Positions 1-6,299 of a DNA stretch of 9,439 nucleotides are shown here, piece by piece. Source of the stretch: Alphaproteobacteria bacterium (GTDB taxonomy: Bacteria; Pseudomonadota; Alphaproteobacteria; Sphingomonadales; Sphingomonadaceae). The stretch spans positions 1 through 9,439 of the forward strand of contig JAQGLD010000326.1 of NCBI GenBank assembly GCA_028293055.1, given 5' to 3'. Each line of letters opens with the position of its first letter. Position 1 is the stretch's first letter. The notes beneath the pieces are model-generated. The model searched no databases. It was given only the letters and a program-made list of their open reading frames with translations, and was not told the origin of the DNA. Both the position numbers and the translations under genes were made by a program.

Positions 1-1169
1 CCAGCGTCATCCTGAAATGGCTCCAGCAGACCTATAAATGCGAAGTCGTGACCTTCACCGCCGATCTGGGGCAGGGCGAGGAACTCGGGCCGGCGCGCGA
101 CAAGGCGCTGCTGCTCGGCATCAAGCCCGAGCACATCTTCATCGAGGATCTGCGCGAGGAATTCGTCCGCGACTATGTCTTCCCGATGTTCCGCGCCAAC
201 ACCGTCTACGAGGGCCAGTATCTGCTCGGCACCTCGATCGCCCGGCCGCTGATCGCCAAGAAGCAGATCGAAATCGCCCGCAGGGTCGGCGCGGACGCGG
301 TCTGCCATGGTGCGACCGGCAAGGGGAACGACCAGGTCCGCTTCGAGCTCGGTTATTATGCGCTCCAGCCCGACATCAGGGTGGTCGCGCCGTGGCGCGA
401 ATGGAGCTTCGCCAGCCGCGAGCAATTGCTCCAGTTCGCCGAAGAGCATCAGATCCCGATCGCCAAGGACAAGAGAGGCGACGCGCCATTCTCGGTCGAC
501 GCCAACCTTCTTCACTCCTCGTCAGAGGGCAAGGTGCTCGAGGATCCGGCGGTCGAGGCTCCCGAATATGTCCACCAGCGGACGATCTCCCCGGAAGACG
601 CGCCCGACAAAGCGACGATCGTCGAAATCGCGTTCGAGGCCGGCGATCCGGTCTCGATCGATGGCGAGGCGCTGTCGCCCGCCCGCCTGCTCGAGCGGCT
701 CAACCAGCTCGGCCACGACAATGGCATCGGGCGGTTGGACCTGGTCGAGAATCGCTTCGTCGGGATGAAATCGCGCGGAGTCTATGAGACTCCTGGCGGG
801 ACGATCCTGCTCGTCGCCCATCGCGGAATCGAATCGATCACCCTCGATCGAGGCGCGATGCATCTCAAGGACGAGATCATGCCGCGCTATGCCGAGCTGA
901 TCTACAACGGCTTCTGGTTCTCGCCGGAGCGCGAAATGCTCCAGGCCTTGATCGACAAGAGCCAGGAAAGGGTCGCCGGCAAGGTCCGGCTGAAGCTCTA
1001 CAAGGGCAATGCGACAATGACCGGCCGCGAGAGTGCTCACTCCCTTTACGACCAGGAACTGGTGACGTTCGAGGAGGGTTCGGGCGGCTACGACCAGCGC
1101 GATGCCGAGGGCTTCATCCGCCTGAACGCGCTCAGGCTGCGCATTCTCGCCCGGCGCGATCAACGCTGA
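1..1169 (+). CDS. argG: Argininosuccinate synthase, 5'-truncated by the window edge
   Basis: Cytosolic enzyme of arginine biosynthesis. It joins citrulline and aspartate with ATP cleavage to give argininosuccinate, the substrate of ArgH, which is also encoded here. The reading frame is open from base 3, where it reads [20 protein letters not shown]; the bases just before would encode the PP-loop SGGLDT, so only about 15-20 N-terminal residues are missing. Of the usual roughly 400 residues, 388 are visible. Family landmarks are TADLGQGEE near the start, the argininosuccinate synthase signature [13 protein letters not shown] (about 309-347), [13 protein letters not shown] (about 817-855) and the C-terminal stretch [20 protein letters not shown]. 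The stop is TGA at 1167-1169. It converges on the tetR-type gene and is separated from argH by about 1.6 kb containing two unrelated genes. No frame disruption is visible. Confidence 0.97.
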   Translation, partial: SVILKWLQQTYKCEVVTFTADLGQGEELGPARDKALLLGIKPEHIFIEDLREEFVRDYVFPMFRANTVYEGQYLLGTSIARPLIAKKQIEIARRVGADAVCHGATGKGNDQVRFELGYYALQPDIRVVAPWREWSFASREQLLQFAEEHQIPIAKDKRGDAPFSVDANLLHSSSEGKVLEDPAVEAPEYVHQRTISPEDAPDKATIVEIAFEAGDPVSIDGEALSPARLLERLNQLGHDNGIGRLDLVENRFVGMKSRGVYETPGGTILLVAHRGIESITLDRGAMHLKDEIMPRYAELIYNGFWFSPEREMLQALIDKSQERVAGKVRLKLYKGNATMTGRESAHSLYDQELVTFEEGSGGYDQRDAEGFIRLNALRLRILARRDQR

Positions 1170-1180
1170 CCGCCCGATCC

Positions 1181-1200
1181 TTCCCTCGGTTTCGAGGGGG
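1181..1200. terminator. Candidate hairpin terminator between convergent argG and tetR-type genes
   Basis: Inverted repeat CCCTCG-GTTT-CGAGGG (1183-1198), extendable to eight pairs with two G-U pairs, directly after the argG stop. It lies in the 43-bp gap between two genes that end towards each other, so it could serve both strands. No clean T-run follows on either strand (only GTCCTTCTT on the plus strand), so intrinsic termination is uncertain. Confidence 0.4.
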
Positions 1201-1212
1201 ACGATGTCCTTC

Positions 1213-1728
1213 TTACAACCGCGCCGCCGCCTGGAGCTGGGCGACGATAAGCTCGGGCGGCGCAGTCAGGTCGCCATGAGTCCAGGCTTCGAGCAAAGCG
1301 AGCTGTGCCGCGGCGATCTGCAGCGCACGGGCGTTGCGCAGCTCGCCATTCTCCTGGTCGAGCCTGTCGACGATCAGTCGGGTCAGGCTCCGCCGCACCC
1401 GGGCGGCGATCGGGGGCGAAAATATGACCCGCGCCAGCCGGCGGTTCTGCCAGAAATGGTCGACCGCGGCGGTCAGGCGATCGAGGTCCGGTTGCGGCTC
1501 CGCGGCTTCCGCAATCATCACCAGCAGCCAGTGCATGCTCTGCTCGAGAAGATCGTCCTTGCCTCGAAAATGCTCGTAAAAGGTGGAGCGGCCGACATCC
1601 GCCCGGACGACTACATCCTGAACCGAAATCTCGTCGTAGCGCCGATCGAGGACGAGCTCGACGAACGCGCCGACCAGCGATCGGCGGGTGCGTGCGGCGC
1701 GACGATCGTTCGGCGTGACGGATGGCAT
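1213..1728 (-). CDS. TetR/AcrR-family transcriptional regulator
   Basis: Predicted DNA-binding repressor of 171 residues. The N-terminal TetR fold is clear: RRSLVGAFVELVLDRRYDEI (about residues 15-34) leads into a helix-turn-helix with VQDVVVRADVGRSTFYEHF (about 36-54), then GKDDLLEQ. The RSTFYEHF recognition helix and following segment are typical of the family. The C-terminal ligand-binding and dimerisation half (about 60-171) is alpha-helical but not diagnostic, so the inducer cannot be named. I chose ATG at 1728. An in-frame TTG at 1824 would add 32 residues of non-family sequence and would run through the promoter region of the divergent gene. The gene is divergent from a membrane-protein gene with a 113-bp gap holding a 14-bp palindrome. 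Regulation of that neighbour and of itself is therefore likely by analogy with other TetR loci, but this is inference. Confidence 0.88.
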   Translation of the reverse strand: MPSVTPNDRRAARTRRSLVGAFVELVLDRRYDEISVQDVVVRADVGRSTFYEHFRGKDDLLEQSMHWLLVMIAEAAEPQPDLDRLTAAVDHFWQNRRLARVIFSPPIAARVRRSLTRLIVDRLDQENGELRNARALQIAAAQLALLEAWTHGDLTAPPELIVAQLQAAARL

Positions 1729-1752
1729 CGATCCGGACAGTAGCAGCAATTC

Positions 1753-1766
1753 GTCCGCTAGCGAAC
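1753..1766. promoter_or_regulatory. Candidate TetR-type operator palindrome
   Basis: GTCCGCTAGCGAAC contains the perfect 8-bp palindrome CGCTAGCG (1756-1763), and the arms extend as GT...AC past one mismatch on each side. It lies between the divergent tetR-type gene (start 1728) and membrane-protein gene (start 1842), where TetR-family repressors usually bind. Assigning it to this regulator is inference from position and symmetry. Confidence 0.4.
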
Positions 1767-1810
1767 AGACGTGGCTCCCATTCCGTTCAGACTGGGGCCG
1801 CCGACCCCTA

Positions 1811-1834
1811 CCTTCCCCGCTCAAGCGAGGGAGG
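1811..1834 (+). promoter_or_regulatory. Ribosome-binding site of the membrane-protein gene, inside a predicted hairpin
   Basis: The Shine-Dalgarno AGGGAGG (1828-1834) lies seven bases before ATG 1842 and only one base before ATG 1836, so it decides in favour of 1842. The same bases form the 3' arm of a hairpin: CCTTCC (1811-1816) pairs with GGGAGG (1829-1834) and CGC (1818-1820) with GCG (1825-1827). There is one C-A mismatch and a TCAA loop. Folding in the mRNA would hide the whole ribosome-binding site. It may instead be a degenerate intergenic repeat; short GC-rich palindromes with a CGCTTGCG-like core are common in sphingomonads. Confidence 0.45.
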
Positions 1835-1841
1835 CATGGCT

Positions 1842-2519
1842 ATGACGGAGATGACGGTGGCAAACGAGCCCGCGAATAAGGTTTATGGCGGAATGCTGGT
1901 CGGCTCGGCCCTGCTCTCGGTCCTCGGCGCCCTTCATCATCCCAGGGTCGAGGTCCACGAAATCGGCGCCGTGGTCCGCTCGCTTGCCGGGCAGGCGACG
2001 CTGATCGAGGGCGTGCACGGGGCGCTTCTCGCCATTTTCTTCGTCCAATATGCCGGTTTCTACGGCTTCGCGAGACGACTTGGCCTCGGCCGGCCGCTGA
2101 TCGCCGGGGGCTGGATCCTGCTCAGCCTCGGCACCTTCGCAATGGCCAGCGCCGCAGCGATCAACGGCTTCGCATTGCCCCGCTTCGCCGCGGATTATGC
2201 TGGCCTCGCGCCCCAGGATGCGCGCGCCGTCGTTGCCGTCCTGAAGTTCAGCTGGGCCCTCAACCAGGCCTGGGCGCAGATCGGCGCCATCGCTTGGGGC
2301 GGTGCGATCCTGCTCTGGTCGATCGCGCTGGTGCGCATGGCGGGCCTGGCGCGCTGGCTTGGATTTGCAGGTTTGGGAATCGCCCTGGTGCTGGTCGGCG
2401 GCCTGCTCGGCGGCTTGTTCAGCCTCGATGTCGCGGGATTCGTGCTGGTGACGAGCCTGCTCGCCGCCTGGGCGATCGGGGCCGGACTGCTGCTGATCGC
2501 AGAGCGCGTGCGTTCCTGA
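1842..2519 (+). CDS. Unrecognised integral membrane protein, about six membrane segments
   Basis: I do not recognise a named family. The protein has 225 residues from ATG 1842, chosen for the AGGGAGG Shine-Dalgarno seven bases upstream; ATG 1836 in the same frame would add only two residues. Hydrophobic segments lie at about residues 14-32, 55-78, 86-110, 141-166, 168-193 and 198-220, and there is no cleavable signal peptide. The first loop (about 31-53) carries the histidine-rich stretch LHHPRVEVHE, and the second segment starts EGVHG, so several histidines lie near the ends of the first two segments. There is no recognisable catalytic or transporter motif. It is divergent from the TetR-type regulator and probably its target; TetR neighbours are often exporters or membrane enzymes, but nothing in the sequence shows transport. 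It ends 10 bp before a hairpin and the inverted-repeat element. Confidence 0.8.
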   Translation: MTEMTVANEPANKVYGGMLVGSALLSVLGALHHPRVEVHEIGAVVRSLAGQATLIEGVHGALLAIFFVQYAGFYGFARRLGLGRPLIAGGWILLSLGTFAMASAAAINGFALPRFAADYAGLAPQDARAVVAVLKFSWALNQAWAQIGAIAWGGAILLWSIALVRMAGLARWLGFAGLGIALVLVGGLLGGLFSLDVAGFVLVTSLLAAWAIGAGLLLIAERVRS

Positions 2520-2548
2520 ATCCTCCCCTGGAAATCCTTAGGAGATTC
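2518..2548 (+). terminator. Weak candidate hairpin after the membrane-protein gene
   Basis: GAATC and TCC on the left pair with GGA and GATTC on the right, with one bulged C and a loop of about 14 bases. It starts at the stop codon of the membrane-protein gene. There is no T-tract, so a terminator role is only possible. The loop contains one copy of an 11-bp repeat found again at 2701. Confidence 0.25.
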
Positions 2549-2587
2549 ACACATCTGCCGGCTGAGCTCGAAATCAATGACACCCGT

Positions 2588-2669
2588 TTCCCGGCGGAGG
2601 CCGGGATCCAGATCTGCCTAAATATCTGAGATTAGACGCTTCTGCTGGGCCCCGGCCTTCGCCGGGGAA
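2588..2669. repeat. Paired REP-like inverted repeat (BIME-like element)
   Basis: Two GC-rich hairpins face each other. The left is TCCCGGC-GGAG-GCCGGGA (2589-2606); the right is CCCCGGC-CTTC-GCCGGGG (2650-2667). The reverse complement of the right unit closely matches the left: TTCCC(C)GGCG(G/A)AGGCC(G)GGG followed by a CCAG. The whole stretch is thus an imperfect palindrome around an AT-richer centre, AAATATCTGAGATTAGA (about 2620-2636). It lies between convergent genes, the usual place for REP/BIME elements, and could also stop transcription from both sides. From memory, such units are scattered through sphingomonad genomes; copy number here cannot be seen from one window. Confidence 0.65.
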
Positions 2670-2693
2670 CAGAGAGATCCGACTTGTGTGCAT

Positions 2694-2716
2694 CCCCTAG
2701 CCTGGAAATCCAGGGG
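2694..2716. terminator. Candidate hairpin downstream of argH
   Basis: CCTGG-AAAT-CCAGG (2701-2714 counting the sixth A-T pair) lies 15 bp past the argH stop on the minus strand. An alternative pairing uses CCCCT (2694-2698) with AGGGG (2712-2716). There is no T-tract on the minus strand, so it may be a factor-dependent or processing structure rather than an intrinsic terminator. Confidence 0.35.
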
Positions 2717-2728
2717 CGGATTTGATTT

Positions 2729-4126
2729 CTAGCCCAACATGTCTCGCGCGCGCCGGATCTGATCGCGGACGCGGTCGGGAGCGGTGCCGCCATAGCTGGT
2801 GCGGCTCCGCACCGAAGCGTCGACGGTCAGCACCTCGAACACGCGCGAGTCGATCAGGGGGTCGATCGCCTGGAGATCGGCGACGGCGAGACCGGCGAGG
2901 CCCACCCCCTTGTCCTCGGCGAGCTTCACTGCGCGGCCGACGATATGGTGCGCCTCCCGGAACGGCAGTCCGGCAGCCCGAACCAGCCAGTCGGCAAGAT
3001 CGGTGGCGGTGGCGAAGCCGGCTTCGGCGGCTGAGCGCATCCGATCGGTGTTGAACCGCGTCTTCTCGACCATCCCGGCAAGTGCCTGGACCGAGAGCAT
3101 GAGCAAATCGTGCGCCTCGAAGACCGGTGGCTTGTCGTCCTGCATGTCCTTCGAATAGGCCAGGGGCAGGCCCTTCATCGTCATCACCAGCGAGACCATC
3201 GCGCCGCTGATCCGGCCCGAATGGCCGCGGACCAGCTCGGCCGCGTCTGGGTTGCGCTTCTGCGGCATGATGGACGATCCGGTCGAGAAGTCGTCGGGAA
3301 GCGAGACGAAGGCGAAGGGCTGGCTCGCCCAGATGATCAATTCCTCGGCGAGTCGCGAGAGATGGAGGCTGCACTGGGCCGCAGCCATCAGATAATCGAG
3401 CGCGAAATCGCGGTCCGAGACCGCATCGAGCGAATTGGCGGTGGGACGGTCGAAGCCGAGCGCGGCCGCGGTCGAGTCGCGGTCGAGCGGGAAGCTGGTC
3501 CCGGCCAGCGCCGCGGAGCCGAGCGGATTCTCGTTGAGCCGGGCCCGCGCATCCGCGAAGCGCGAGCGGTCGCGGCGCAGCATCTCGTAATAAGCGAGCA
3601 GGTGATGGCCCAAAGTCACCGGCTGCGCCGACTGGAGATGGGTGAAACCGGGCATGACGCTTTCGGCATGCTGCTCCGCGCGGGCGACCAGGACCCGCTG
3701 AAATGCGGTCAGGGCCGCATCCACCTCGTCGATCGCGGCCCGGACCCACAAGCGGAAGTCGGTGGCGACCTGGTCGTTGCGCGAGCGCGCGGTGTGGAGC
3801 CGCCCAGCGGCGGGACCGATCAGCTCGGCCAGGCGATGCTCGACATGCATGTGGATGTCCTCGAGCGCCTGGTCCTCGGGAACTCCGTCGGCTTCATATT
3901 CGCCGGCGATACGGTCGAGCGCGGCGGCGATCTGCCCGGCATCCTCGGCGGGGATGATCCCCTGCGCCCCGAGCATCGCGGCGTGGGCCTTGGAAGCCGC
4001 TATGTCCTGGCGCCAGAAGCGCTTGTCGAAGCCGATCGAGGCGTTGATCTGGCGCATCAGCGCCGACGGACCGCCGGCGAACCGCCCGCCCCACATCACA
4101 TTGGAGCCGCCGCCCGATTTCGTCAT
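2729..4126 (-). CDS. argH: Argininosuccinate lyase
   Basis: Last step of arginine biosynthesis: argininosuccinate to arginine and fumarate, cytosolic homotetramer of the fumarase/aspartase superfamily. The 465 residues match the usual length of about 460. Visible landmarks are MWGGRF at 11-16, [13 protein letters not shown] at 111-123, [11 protein letters not shown] at 159-169 with the conserved His163, and the superfamily signature [12 protein letters not shown] at 283-294, whose serine is the catalytic base in characterised enzymes. The ATG start at 4126 is ten bases after the ybaB stop (TGA, 4139-4137) and has no good Shine-Dalgarno, so it probably relies on re-initiation or on read-through from ybaB translation; ATG 4096 (MWGGRF) is possible. 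The stop is TAG. It is last in the dnaX-ybaB-argH series, in the slot often held by recR after ybaB in other proteobacteria. Confidence 0.97.
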   Translation of the reverse strand: MTKSGGGSNVMWGGRFAGGPSALMRQINASIGFDKRFWRQDIAASKAHAAMLGAQGIIPAEDAGQIAAALDRIAGEYEADGVPEDQALEDIHMHVEHRLAELIGPAAGRLHTARSRNDQVATDFRLWVRAAIDEVDAALTAFQRVLVARAEQHAESVMPGFTHLQSAQPVTLGHHLLAYYEMLRRDRSRFADARARLNENPLGSAALAGTSFPLDRDSTAAALGFDRPTANSLDAVSDRDFALDYLMAAAQCSLHLSRLAEELIIWASQPFAFVSLPDDFSTGSSIMPQKRNPDAAELVRGHSGRISGAMVSLVMTMKGLPLAYSKDMQDDKPPVFEAHDLLMLSVQALAGMVEKTRFNTDRMRSAAEAGFATATDLADWLVRAAGLPFREAHHIVGRAVKLAEDKGVGLAGLAVADLQAIDPLIDSRVFEVLTVDASVRSRTSYGGTAPDRVRDQIRRARDMLG

Positions 4127-4136
4127 TCCGGCGCGC

Positions 4137-4460
4137 TCAGAACGGCATCTTGAAGCCGGGCGGAAGCTGCAGGCCGGCCGTCATCTTCGCCATTTCCTGC
4201 TGCGCCGCCTGATCGGCCTTGGAGCGCGCATCGTTGATCGCAGCTGCGACGAGATCCTCGACCATCTGCTTCTCGGACGGCTGGAGCAGGCTTTCGTCGA
4301 TGTCGACGGCGATGATCCGCCCCTTGGCGCTGGCGCGGATCCGGACCAGTCCGCCGCCTGACACTCCCTCGACCTCGATCTGGTCGAGACCTTCCTGGGT
4401 CTTCATCAGCTCGGATTGCGCGTTCTGCGCCATTTTCAGGATTTCGTCGAAGTCGGGCAT
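4137..4460 (-). CDS. ybaB: YbaB/EbfC family nucleoid-associated protein
   Basis: Small DNA-binding protein of 107 residues, the normal family length, thought to act as a homodimer on the nucleoid. The N-terminal helix ([20 protein letters not shown], about residues 3-22) is followed by the strand core [27 protein letters not shown] (about 29-55), the hallmark of the family, then a C-terminal helical part ([20 protein letters not shown]) and the typical [12 protein letters not shown] tail. ATG 4460 overlaps the dnaX TGA by one base (TGATG) and has a GGAG Shine-Dalgarno six bases upstream inside dnaX, so coupled expression is likely. The dnaX-ybaB pairing is conserved across proteobacteria, which supports both calls; its role in clamp-loader or recombination biology is not settled. 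Confidence 0.96.
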   Translation of the reverse strand: MPDFDEILKMAQNAQSELMKTQEGLDQIEVEGVSGGGLVRIRASAKGRIIAVDIDESLLQPSEKQMVEDLVAAAINDARSKADQAAQQEMAKMTAGLQLPPGFKMPF

Positions 4461-6118
4461 CAGGCGCTCCGTTGTTCATTGAGTTCGTAACTTGCCAGCT
4501 CGGCGCCGGGAAAGGCTTCGAACGCCGCCTTGACCATGGGCGAATCGAGGATCGACTGACGGACATCTTCGGCGGCTGCCTTGTCCTGCTCGAGCAGGCT
4601 CGGCTCGGCCGGCTCGTCGACCACATGCACCTGCCAATTCATGTTGGTCATCGCCTTCATCGCCGCGGACAGGTCGCGGACGAAGTCACCGGACAGGGCC
4701 TTGGTCGGCTTCAGCGCCAGGTCGGGCGCCTCGTAGCGGACCAGCCCACAATAATCGTGGAGCTGCTGGGCGAGGAACGGCTTGCCGCCATTGGCGAGCG
4801 CTTCGACCAGGGCCCGGAAGCTGGGCGGCGCAGCGAGCATCGCGCCCTGTTCCTGCGCCGGGGCGGATGCGGCCGCCTGCGCCCGCGCGGGCACCGCCTC
4901 GCCATTGGCGAGTCGCTCCATCAGCGCACCGGGGTCGGGGAGCTCGGAGGCGTGGATCACGCGCAGGATGGCCATTTCGGCCGCTTCGAGCGGCATTGGC
5001 GCCTGGTGGACCTCATTCAGCCCCTTGAGCAGAAGCTGCCACAGCCGGTGGACCGCCGCGTAGGAGAGCCGACTCGCCCAGTCGGCATAGGCCTCCCTCT
5101 CCTCGACCGACTGCGCCGCATCCTCGGTGCCGCCGACCTTGGCTCGGGTGATCCCGTGGACGCTTTCGAGCAGGCCGCGAAGCAAAGCCGAAGGCTCGAC
5201 GCCGAGGTCATATTGATCCTTCACGGCCGCCAGCGCGCGCTGCGCGTCGCCGGCGAGCAAAAGGGCGAGCAGCCCGCGGACGGCGCCGCGATCGGACAGG
5301 CCGAGCATGTTGCGAACCTGGTCGGCGCCGACCTTGCCGACGCCGTGGGCGATCGCCTGATCGAGGATCGAGAGGCCGTCGCGCGCCGAACCCTCGGCGG
5401 CGCGAGCGATCAAAGCGAGTGCCTCCGGCTCGACCTCGACGCCTTCCTTGGCCGCGACCTCGCCGAAATGGGAGGCGAGCGTTTCGGCCGGGATGCGGCG
5501 CAGGTCGAAGCGCTGGCAGCGCGAGAGGACGGTGACCGGGACCTTGTTGACCTCGGTGGTCGCGAACAGGAATTTGACGTGCTGGGGCGGCTCCTCGAGA
5601 GTCTTCAGCAATGCGTTGAACGCATTCTTCGACAGCATGTGGACTTCGTCGATGATGTAGACCTTGAACCGCGCCGACACCGCCGAATAGCGCACCGCCT
5701 CGATGATCTCGCGGACATCGTCGACCCCGGTGTGCGAGGCTGCATCCATCTCGACCACGTCGATATGGCGTCCCTCTGCGATGGCCCGGCACGGCTCGCA
5801 GACTCCGCACGGAGCGATGGTCGGTCCCCCCTGCCCGTCCGGCCCGATGCAATTGAGCGCCTTGGCGATGAGCCGCGCGGTCGAGGTCTTGCCGACTCCG
5901 CGCACTCCGGTCAGCAGGAAGGCATGAGCGAGCCGGTCGCGCCGGATCGCATTGCCGAGCGTGGTGACCATCGCATCCTGGCCGATCAGCTCGGCGAAGC
6001 TCTGCGGGCGATATTTGCGGGCGAGCACGCGGTAAGGCTGGGCGGCCGCCTCCGGCCTGGCAGGCTGCGGCGGCTCGTCCAGGCCGAGACCGAAAGATTC
6101 AGGGGATTCGGAAGCCAT
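4460..6118 (-). CDS. dnaX: DNA polymerase III subunits gamma/tau (clamp-loader ATPase)
   Basis: Clamp-loader motor of the replisome, 552 residues. The AAA+ part begins YRVLARKYRPQSFAELIGQ (29-47). The Walker A motif is GVRGVGKTST (71-80). A zinc site is formed by Cys90, Cys104, Cys107 and Cys110 (CGVCEPC). Walker B is YIIDEVHML (154-162), sensor 1 is FATTEV (185-190), the arginine-finger SRC motif is at 199-201, and GSARDGLSILDQ (243-254) matches the sensor-2 region. Residues about 275-395 form the oligomerisation domain. After an Ala-rich linker (about 405-430) comes a tau-type C-terminal region expected to contact polymerase and helicase. It is shorter than E. coli tau (643). I see no A-rich slippery run like the E. 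coli frameshift site, so a separate gamma product is not obvious. The start has no Shine-Dalgarno but a promoter-like sequence just upstream. Confidence 0.97.
   Translation of the reverse strand: MASESPESFGLGLDEPPQPARPEAAAQPYRVLARKYRPQSFAELIGQDAMVTTLGNAIRRDRLAHAFLLTGVRGVGKTSTARLIAKALNCIGPDGQGGPTIAPCGVCEPCRAIAEGRHIDVVEMDAASHTGVDDVREIIEAVRYSAVSARFKVYIIDEVHMLSKNAFNALLKTLEEPPQHVKFLFATTEVNKVPVTVLSRCQRFDLRRIPAETLASHFGEVAAKEGVEVEPEALALIARAAEGSARDGLSILDQAIAHGVGKVGADQVRNMLGLSDRGAVRGLLALLLAGDAQRALAAVKDQYDLGVEPSALLRGLLESVHGITRAKVGGTEDAAQSVEEREAYADWASRLSYAAVHRLWQLLLKGLNEVHQAPMPLEAAEMAILRVIHASELPDPGALMERLANGEAVPARAQAAASAPAQEQGAMLAAPPSFRALVEALANGGKPFLAQQLHDYCGLVRYEAPDLALKPTKALSGDFVRDLSAAMKAMTNMNWQVHVVDEPAEPSLLEQDKAAAEDVRQSILDSPMVKAAFEAFPGAELASYELNEQRSA
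4467..4470 (-). promoter_or_regulatory. Shine-Dalgarno GGAG of ybaB inside the dnaX 3' end
   Basis: GGAG on the minus strand, six bases before the ybaB ATG at 4460. It gives ybaB its own initiation signal even though the stop and start codons overlap. Confidence 0.6.
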
Positions 6119-6124
6119 GGCCCG

Positions 6125-6153
6125 ATGCTAGAATATTGCGCGGGGCCTGTCAG
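6125..6153 (-). promoter_or_regulatory. Candidate dnaX promoter predicting a leaderless mRNA
   Basis: On the minus strand CTGACA (6153-6148, five of six to the -35 consensus), a 17-base spacer and TAGCAT (6130-6125, four of six to the -10). A start about seven bases past the -10 falls on the A of the dnaX ATG (6118). The absence of any Shine-Dalgarno in the 13 bases before the ATG agrees with leaderless translation. Confidence 0.4.
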
Positions 6154-6175
6154 TCGGCTTGCGCTGGTTTGAGGT

Positions 6176-6264
6176 GGGAGCCGGAACGACCCGAAGCGAA
6201 ATCGTTGCGGCTGCTTCCTTCCGGACCTGACCGGGTTGGCGACAGCTCCGTCCGCCCGACTCCC
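6176..6264 (-). ncRNA. ffs: Signal recognition particle RNA, small bacterial (4.5S) type
   Basis: RNA scaffold of SRP; binds Ffh and targets membrane proteins to the translocon via FtsY. On the minus strand the universally conserved domain IV is intact at 6232-6209: GGTCAGGTCCGGAAGGAAGC followed by AGCC, including the GGAA tetraloop and the asymmetric internal loop. The flanks close a long hairpin: GGGAG at the 5' end (6264-6260) pairs with CTCCC at the 3' end (6180-6176), followed by further pairs such as CGG with CCG and GGACG with CGTTCC. The paired core is 89 nt, as expected for the short form lacking an Alu domain; mature ends may extend a few bases. It lies between the ferredoxin gene and dnaX, same strand. 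The predicted promoter start coincides with base 6264. Confidence 0.95.
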
Positions 6265-6270
6265 GGCGCG

Positions 6271-6299
6271 CATATGGGCGAGGAAGGCCGGGGAATCAA
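6271..6299 (-). promoter_or_regulatory. Candidate ffs promoter overlapping the ferredoxin stop codon
   Basis: Minus strand TTGATT (6299-6294), 17-base spacer, CATATG (6276-6271). Seven bases further is 6264, the first base of the SRP RNA terminal stem. The match to consensus is moderate (four and three of six), but the agreement with the RNA end is good. The TGA stop of the ferredoxin gene (6298-6296) is inside the -35. Confidence 0.45.

Noticed and set aside
522..1163. Open frame opposite argG
   Set aside because: argG is unmistakable on the plus strand; the antisense product has no motif.
1729..1824. TTG start giving a 203-residue TetR-type protein
   Set aside because: The extra 32 residues precede the usual TetR N-terminus and would cross the palindrome and the divergent leader; ATG 1728 fits better.
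2520..2728. Possible small gene in the non-coding stretch after the membrane-protein gene
   Set aside because: The only frame entering it is the tail of an out-of-frame shadow; the region is made of hairpins and repeats.
3110..4153. Open frames of about 350 codons opposite argH and in another minus frame (2697-3749)
   Set aside because: Shadows of the argH frame with low-complexity Arg/Gly/Pro composition and no recognisable domain.
4472..6172. Long open frame (566 codons) on the plus strand opposite dnaX
   Set aside because: It mirrors dnaX in a GC-rich sequence; the product is rich in Arg, Gly, Asp and Leu with no family motif, and dnaX has all its motifs.
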